DNA of 64,000 nucleotides, from positions 1-64,000 of the forward strand of contig NZ_CADIJP010000022.1 in NCBI RefSeq assembly GCF_902859725.1, in the 5' to 3' direction. Origin of the DNA: Achromobacter mucicolens (GTDB lineage: Bacteria > Pseudomonadota > Gammaproteobacteria > Burkholderiales > Burkholderiaceae_B). Made by a program: the position numbers and the translations under genes. This document shows positions 59,241 through 64,000 of this stretch, one piece after another (the first letter of the stretch is position 1; the number at the start of each line of letters is the position of its first letter). Under the pieces are notes generated by a model. It was not told the DNA's origin. It searched no databases and worked only from the letters and a program-made list of their open reading frames with translations.

Positions 59241-61301
59241 TTACCGCGGCGCCTGCAACGTATCCGGATTCGCGTGGAACCGATCTATGGTTGACTGGAA
59301 GAATCTGGCGAATGCCTCCACACGGATTCGCCAATCCCAAGGCTTGATCGACTCAAGGTTCTCTTCAGACAGGACCGCGAATAGGGTACGGTCTTCATGC
59401 ATCTTTCGAATCGCCGAAGCTATGGCCTCCGGGGTCCGTTCCCCAACGATCATCGCTTGCTGGCGCTCGCCGAACACTTCAGGAACGATGCCCACATCAG
59501 TAGATATCACGGGTACGCCACAAGCCATCGCTTCCAGCACAGGATTTGGTGTCCCTTCGATCAACGATGGGCAAACATACAGATCGATGCTGTTGTAATA
59601 AGCAGGCATATCGGCGTGCGCGATAAATCCCGTCTGCCGATCCGCGAAACGCGTCTCGACTGGTACGCCTTGTTCGCGTAGCAGTTCAATGGCGGGCATC
59701 AAGATCGTATTGAATCCTTTGACGTCGGTTAATTCAGCCGCCCATTTGCTGTTACCCGCCCAGCCGATGACGATCGGACGTGTACCCATCGAAGTAAAGC
59801 GCTCAAGATTGTGCGGCTTGAACAAGCCGAGATCCACACCGTCTTGCGCGACACACGCAGGTGATGGCATACCCGGTATCGCGCGATAGATATCGGCCAG
59901 ACGTTCCGAGGCGACCGTATAAGACGTCGCCCTGTCGCGAAAGAATCCGAGCCGGTCAACGATCTGGCCATTATCCAAATGCAGATGGTCGTAAACAGAG
60001 GTCGTGACCGGCTTGTTGGTCACGAAACGCCGTTCGAATTCAGAGAAGCTCAGGCCGGTCCGTTCTATGCACCCCCTAGCCCATTCATGATCGATCAGGC
60101 GAAGGTATTCACGCCAAAAGAAATGCACCAAATGACAATCGGCTGCCGCCAGGAAGATATGCCCAAGCTCGGGCAGAGCTTGAGACGAAATTAGCTTGAA
60201 ATCAAACCGGTCACCAAGGTGGCGCTGAATCTGCCGCGCAATGTTGGAAAAGGCCCATCCGTCCACGTCAACCACCAATGCGATCTTTGGACGCTCCGTG
60301 GAGGGCGGCTCGGTGACAAGCACAGCTTGATCAGGCACGGCAGCCAGGCCCAGCGCCTCATGACGCAATGCGAGCCAATGCTCCAGGCCGTCGCCCCAGA
60401 TATCAAAGCCGTGCTTGCTCTCAAGGTATCGCGCGGATTGATAGATCACGTTTCGTGAGAACCGCTCCCGCTCGTAGTCCCTGTCGCTCTGGGATGCAGG
60501 AGGGGGATGATCGTGGATCAAACCCATCACCGACGTCGTGCCCACCTTATAGCCTTCCTGGAAAAGGCGAACTGAAAAATCGATGTCTTCAAATCCGACG
60601 AACATATTGTCGTCGTAGCCTCCTAGCCGTTCGAATGTTGTCTTCTTGAGCACACACGCGCCGCCCAACAGGAATGTGGACAGGAATGGTTCCATGGCGG
60701 CCGGATCCAGTTCTCCCTGTCGGCACGCGCTGCCCGCTCCTAGATGCAAGCCGGTGGGTTCGGTGCAGACGTACAGATGCCCCCCGGCGGCGAAAACCGT
60801 TTTCCCGTCTGGGTTCAGCAGGGGCACATTCAGAAAATGGCAGCCTAGCGTCGCGATATCGCGCTGAATCGCCGGCAGGACATTCTTCGTCAGAAAAATG
60901 TCGTTATCCAGGCAAAGCACCCACTCCGTACGGACCTCCGGCATCGTGCGGTTACGGCCTCCGGCCACACCGTAATTCTTGTCCAACGCGACGATGCGCG
61001 TACGGAATGGCATCTGCTCGCAGATGCGGCGAAGCTCTCGCAGCGTGTCAGGCTGAGAGCCATTGTCGATGATGAGAAACTCACCCGCGAAATCGGGCAC
61101 ATGTTCCGCCACGGAGCGAAGCAGCTTTTCCGTTAGCCCTGCTCTGTTCAGGGACAGGCACGTGATAGTCAGATTGACGCCATTGACCCCGATATTCGCC
61201 TGGCCGCCCGGCGTCCGATGAAGAATACGATGCCTCTCATCAGACACATAGGTGTAGGCATGCAAACCAGGAACCAACAGTTTATCGATCACCACGGCCA
61301 C
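59241..61301 (-). CDS. Bifunctional GT2-GT4 glycosyltransferase
   Basis: A 686-residue protein. Residues ~43-290 are a GT2 domain of the rhamnosyltransferase-like type (LTITCLSLNRAGLTEKLLRS; DND metal motif at 132-134; GYDDNMFVGFEDIDFSVRL). Residues ~340-665 are a GT4 domain (GWAGNSKWAAELTDVKGF; IEGTPNPVLEAMACGVPVIS). The start is a GTG: 61301 or, better spaced from AGGA, 61295. It overlaps the methyltransferase gene by 14-20 bases. Probably makes two linkages of the O-antigen chain. Confidence 0.82.
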   Translation of the reverse strand: MAVVIDKLLVPGLHAYTYVSDERHRILHRTPGGQANIGVNGVNLTITCLSLNRAGLTEKLLRSVAEHVPDFAGEFLIIDNGSQPDTLRELRRICEQMPFRTRIVALDKNYGVAGGRNRTMPEVRTEWVLCLDNDIFLTKNVLPAIQRDIATLGCHFLNVPLLNPDGKTVFAAGGHLYVCTEPTGLHLGAGSACRQGELDPAAMEPFLSTFLLGGACVLKKTTFERLGGYDDNMFVGFEDIDFSVRLFQEGYKVGTTSVMGLIHDHPPPASQSDRDYERERFSRNVIYQSARYLESKHGFDIWGDGLEHWLALRHEALGLAAVPDQAVLVTEPPSTERPKIALVVDVDGWAFSNIARQIQRHLGDRFDFKLISSQALPELGHIFLAAADCHLVHFFWREYLRLIDHEWARGCIERTGLSFSEFERRFVTNKPVTTSVYDHLHLDNGQIVDRLGFFRDRATSYTVASERLADIYRAIPGMPSPACVAQDGVDLGLFKPHNLERFTSMGTRPIVIGWAGNSKWAAELTDVKGFNTILMPAIELLREQGVPVETRFADRQTGFIAHADMPAYYNSIDLYVCPSLIEGTPNPVLEAMACGVPVISTDVGIVPEVFGERQQAMIVGERTPEAIASAIRKMHEDRTLFAVLSEENLESIKPWDWRIRVEAFARFFQSTIDRFHANPDTLQAPR

Positions 61302-62403
61302 TCTTCCTAAATCGACGATACAACGACATCAGGAATCGACGCAGTCCTTCAGGAACCATCCCGCTGATTCGCTCATAGCGTGCCGCTGACCACGCCATCG
61401 ACGCCTGCGCCTGCTCGGACACTGCTAGCCGATGCACGCGATCGGCAAGCTGTTCGCGGGTTAGCTGCAATTCGAGACTCAACGCTTCCAGCCGCAGTTC
61501 AAAAGCATGCGCCTTGCGTTCCCATTCGATGCGTCCGGCCTCCGTTTCAGCCTGATGCTCGGCCCGCAAGGCTTCCAAAGCCTCTTTCACCGAAGGTAGA
61601 TGGCCTCGGAAAATTCCCGTACGGAAAGAATCCATCGAAAGTGGAAGAATGGCGCCACCTGCGCTGATACCTTGCCCGCCAAGCTCGCCCTGCGTCCATA
61701 TCCCAACAAAGTAGCTGGCATTGCCCGGCTGAGGTCCCACGTTGTGATCGCTCGGCACGAGTTGAGCAGCCAAAAGTGGAACAAGATTCAGCATTTGTCG
61801 CTGACCGCTCTTGCCATCATCAGCGGGATATTGCTGAAGGCGCAGGTTCAGAAAACCTGTCATCGGACCGCCAAGGAACCACCCTTTGCCCTGCCCAAGA
61901 ACGCCTTCCGTCAGCCCCTTGAACTCATCGAACGTATATTTGCGCAGATGGTAGGGATTTCTCTCTTCTTCGGTCGGAAAGTACCACCAGTCGTTTGGAC
62001 AGCTGATTGCAATCACGCCGCCCGGCTTGAGCAGCCGTTTCACATTCGTCAGGAATTTGACGGGGTCGACCACATGCTCGATCGTCTCGAAGGACACGAT
62101 GAGGTCAAAACTCTCCGGCTCGAATTTTTCAAGCAGCGTCTCGCCTTCGCTTTGGATGAAGCTGACTTTGCCGCCGCCGAAATGGCGCTGGGCCGAATGC
62201 ACGGCGTCCGCCGAAATATCCACACCTACCACTTCGGATGCGCCCCAATCCGCAAGCAGACGGGAGCCGTAGCCCTCACCACACGCGACGTCCAGCACGC
62301 GCTTGTCTGCACAATAGGGCTGGGCAAACGAGTACCTCGCAATATGAATGGCCGCCTCCAGCCCGTCATACTGGGTGTTCTCGTCAAAGTTCAATCGTTC
62401 CAT
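61282..62403 (-). CDS. Class I SAM methyltransferase with C-terminal coiled coil
   Basis: A 373-residue protein. Residues ~30-150 form a class I methyltransferase (VLDVACGEGYGSRLL SAM loop; VVGVDISADAVHSAQ; FDLIVSFETIEHV). Residues ~265-335 are Glu/Arg/Leu-rich heptads typical of a coiled coil, followed by a basic tail. In ABC-exported O-antigen systems, methyltransferases with coiled-coil partners (as in WbdD) cap the chain end and set its length. Such a role is plausible here but inferred. It lies between the Wzt gene and the bifunctional glycosyltransferase gene. Confidence 0.82.
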   Translation of the reverse strand: MERLNFDENTQYDGLEAAIHIARYSFAQPYCADKRVLDVACGEGYGSRLLADWGASEVVGVDISADAVHSAQRHFGGGKVSFIQSEGETLLEKFEPESFDLIVSFETIEHVVDPVKFLTNVKRLLKPGGVIAISCPNDWWYFPTEEERNPYHLRKYTFDEFKGLTEGVLGQGKGWFLGGPMTGFLNLRLQQYPADDGKSGQRQMLNLVPLLAAQLVPSDHNVGPQPGNASYFVGIWTQGELGGQGISAGGAILPLSMDSFRTGIFRGHLPSVKEALEALRAEHQAETEAGRIEWERKAHAFELRLEALSLELQLTREQLADRVHRLAVSEQAQASMAWSAARYERISGMVPEGLRRFLMSLYRRFRKSGRGDR

Positions 62404-62435
62404 AGTTCATCTCACCGGGGACCAGCTTGGTCCAT

Positions 62436-63812
62436 TCATCGCTTTGCGATAAGGTTAAATTTCCATTCCCGAGGCAAGGACAGAATGCCCACAGCCTCAA
62501 AATTGTCGACGACCTGAAATGCGCACGCATTGGTTGCGTCGGCATGCACGACGAAGCCGCCTTCGTCGTTGATCGCGACACGCCACTTGTAGCTTCCGCC
62601 CAATAACGGAAAAGCGGGAAACGTCACAGAGTACGTACCGCTCGCGCATCCGGGATGCGCAGGCATACCCTCCATCAACGTCGTCGTGCCGCAAAGATAA
62701 AGCCCGTCATGACGGTAAAGGTTGAATACAAAGCTGATTTTTTCCGGAATGTGTTGGGTCAGGGCGTGGAATGACACGTTCAGACGGATATGCTGGCCTG
62801 TAGCCACTTCCGTAATCCGCTCCTCGCCTTGCCCATCGGTCAGCCACACGTCATCGATCACGTAGAGCTTTTCGGGCTGCGGACCGGAGGACGCCAATAC
62901 CTCTCCGTCGGGCTTGCCTGACGCCGCATCCCCAGCGTTCTCCGCCACTTGGTCGGGATTGGACGTATCAAGTTCGTCCAGCTCTTTAGGCATGGATGCC
63001 GTGTGGCCATGACCGGCCGCCGCCTCGCGCTGCTCAAACTCCACCAAGGCGGCTTGCATGTCGATAGTGTACCTATCGATTACCCTACCGGCGGCGCCAA
63101 ACTCGATTTGCCGACCTTGATTCAGGTAGAGTGCCCGGCTGCAAATGGACTTGACCTGGTACTGATCGTGCGAGACGAACAGAATGGTGCAGCCCGCATC
63201 GCGGATGTCGTAAAACTTCTTAAGACAACGCCGCTGGAATGCCGCGTCGCCCACCGCGAGAATCTCATCAACGATCAGTATTTCGGGATCGGTATGCACC
63301 GCCACTGAAAACGCGAGGCGCGCAAACATGCCGCTGGAGTACTTCTTCACCGGACTTTCGATGAACTCTCCAATGTCGGCAAAACCCGCAATCTGATCGA
63401 AGCGCTGATCAATCTGCTCGTAGGTCAAGCCCAACAGAGAGGCATTGAGGTATACGTTCTCGCGACCAGTGAATTCCGGGTTGAAACCGGCTCCCAGCTC
63501 CAACAGCGCGGCGACCCGACCGTAGGTTTTGACGGAACCCGTGGTGGGGGTGACTGTGCCGCAAATCATCTGGAGCAAGGTAGATTTACCCGATCCGTTA
63601 CGGCCCACAATACCGACCGTTTCACCTTTCTTGACGTCAAACGACACACCTGACAGCGCCCAGAAATCTTCTGAATAGCTCTTGGCCTCCCTGCCAAACA
63701 TGCTCGCGCCCCGCGCAAACAGCGCCTGCTTCAATCGGTCTTGGGGTTTCGCGTAAATCGAATAGCACTTGCCCAGGTCTTCTACGTGAATCGAGATATT
63801 GTCAGACGACAT
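62436..63812 (-). CDS. wzt: O-antigen ABC exporter ATPase with C-terminal Wzt domain
   Basis: A 458-residue ATPase of the Wzt/TagH family. Walker A is GRNGSGKST, the signature region is KKYSSGMFARLAFSVAV and Walker B is EILIVDEILAVGD. After a linker rich in Ala, Asp and Gly (about residues 275-330), the C-terminal domain (about 330-458) is the Wzt_C carbohydrate-binding fold that recognises the finished O-chain. It starts at ATG 63812, overlapping the Wzm gene by 11 bases. It places the cluster in the ABC-transporter-dependent O-antigen class. Confidence 0.92.
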   Translation of the reverse strand: MSSDNISIHVEDLGKCYSIYAKPQDRLKQALFARGASMFGREAKSYSEDFWALSGVSFDVKKGETVGIVGRNGSGKSTLLQMICGTVTPTTGSVKTYGRVAALLELGAGFNPEFTGRENVYLNASLLGLTYEQIDQRFDQIAGFADIGEFIESPVKKYSSGMFARLAFSVAVHTDPEILIVDEILAVGDAAFQRRCLKKFYDIRDAGCTILFVSHDQYQVKSICSRALYLNQGRQIEFGAAGRVIDRYTIDMQAALVEFEQREAAAGHGHTASMPKELDELDTSNPDQVAENAGDAASGKPDGEVLASSGPQPEKLYVIDDVWLTDGQGEERITEVATGQHIRLNVSFHALTQHIPEKISFVFNLYRHDGLYLCGTTTLMEGMPAHPGCASGTYSVTFPAFPLLGGSYKWRVAINDEGGFVVHADATNACAFQVVDNFEAVGILSLPREWKFNLIAKR

Positions 63813-64000
63813 CGGCGAACCCCTTGCGCACCTTTTGAAACCAGGCAATACCCAGCACGAACACAACGAGGCCAATCGCGGTGTAAATGCCCCACAATGT
63901 CCAATTCAGCGTCTTTCCAAAGATGAGCACATTACGGGTCTCTTCCACCACGAAGGTCATGGGGTTGAGTTTCACGTAGAACTGCATGCGGTTCGGAATG
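63802..64000 (-). CDS. wzm: O-antigen ABC exporter permease Wzm (C-terminal part)
   Basis: The last ~65 codons of a gene running off the right edge. The visible end has the NPMTFVVEETRNVLIFGK segment and one final membrane helix (IYTAIGLVVFVLGIAWF), matching the C-terminus of ABC-2 type polysaccharide exporters (Wzm, RfbA, TagG). Overlap with wzt confirms the pairing. Confidence 0.85.
   Translation of the reverse strand, partial: IPNRMQFYVKLNPMTFVVEETRNVLIFGKTLNWTLWGIYTAIGLVVFVLGIAWFQKVRKGFADVV

Noticed and set aside
1-64000. CRISPR arrays, tRNA or rRNA genes, insertion sequences
   Set aside because: No regular spaced repeats, cloverleaf genes, transposase-like frames or terminal inverted repeats were recognised by eye on either strand.

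Overview
The window is GC-rich chromosomal DNA from a betaproteobacterium, most likely an Achromobacter/Bordetella-type member of the Alcaligenaceae. That call rests on several things: a Bug-family tricarboxylate receptor, an S-adenosylhomocysteine (SAH) riboswitch in front of ahcY, adjacent birA and coaX (the gene known as baf in Bordetella), an HslV with a six-residue N-terminal extension, and the content of the lipid A and LPS-core genes. It is inferred from protein resemblance only. No rRNA, tRNA, insertion sequence, prophage or CRISPR array was seen.

Layout. 1-1200: the edge of a type VI secretion cargo locus (start of a probable VasX-like effector plus its DUF4123 adaptor). 1.2-4.5 kb: the methyl cycle (metF, a small PF04020 membrane protein, ahcY) behind an SAH riboswitch. 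4.5-10.1 kb: a GT4 glycosyltransferase, DUF1289, a haloacetate-dehalogenase-like hydrolase, an isopropylmalate-dehydratase-type pair (leuC/leuD) and a Bug receptor, with a divergent LysR regulator. 11.1-22.3 kb: a catabolic and transport region with a flavin reductase-like protein, a GntR regulator, a PuuE-like deacetylase, a branched-chain ABC transporter whose LivM, LivG and LivF parts form one 829-residue protein, a double-length Lrp regulator, an MHS-type transporter and an amidase. 22.3-28.3 kb: metK, two lipid A acyltransferases, then dapF, DUF484 and xerC.

28.3-34.9 kb is a zinc-homeostasis block. A Zur box lies between zur and a leftward operon of a 61-residue membrane ORF, znuC, znuB, znuA, a DUF1007 protein and a NicO-type permease. 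Rightward of zur is a COG0523 GTPase, followed by a DksA that keeps only one of four zinc-finger cysteines. ZnuA, the NicO permease, the GTPase and the Zur tail all carry His-rich stretches. 35.6-45.8 kb holds hslVU with a heat-shock-type promoter, a CusF-like protein, a PduO-type adenosyltransferase, rmlD, lipA, a LacI-like protein without a DNA-binding domain, a Sel1 protein, lipB, DUF493, a D-amino acid aminotransferase and dacC.

46-54.5 kb contains an alpha/beta hydrolase, an MCE/Mla-type lipid transporter (STAS-MlaE, MlaF, MlaD and an auxiliary lipoprotein), birA, coaX, a short membrane ORF, and waaA/waaC. An array of 12-bp repeats at 52138-52209 supplies in-frame stop codons to converging genes on both strands. 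54.5-64 kb is an O-antigen type cluster of visibly lower GC: galE, three glycosyltransferase proteins (two multidomain), a methyltransferase and the Wzt/Wzm exporter, whose permease gene runs off the right edge.
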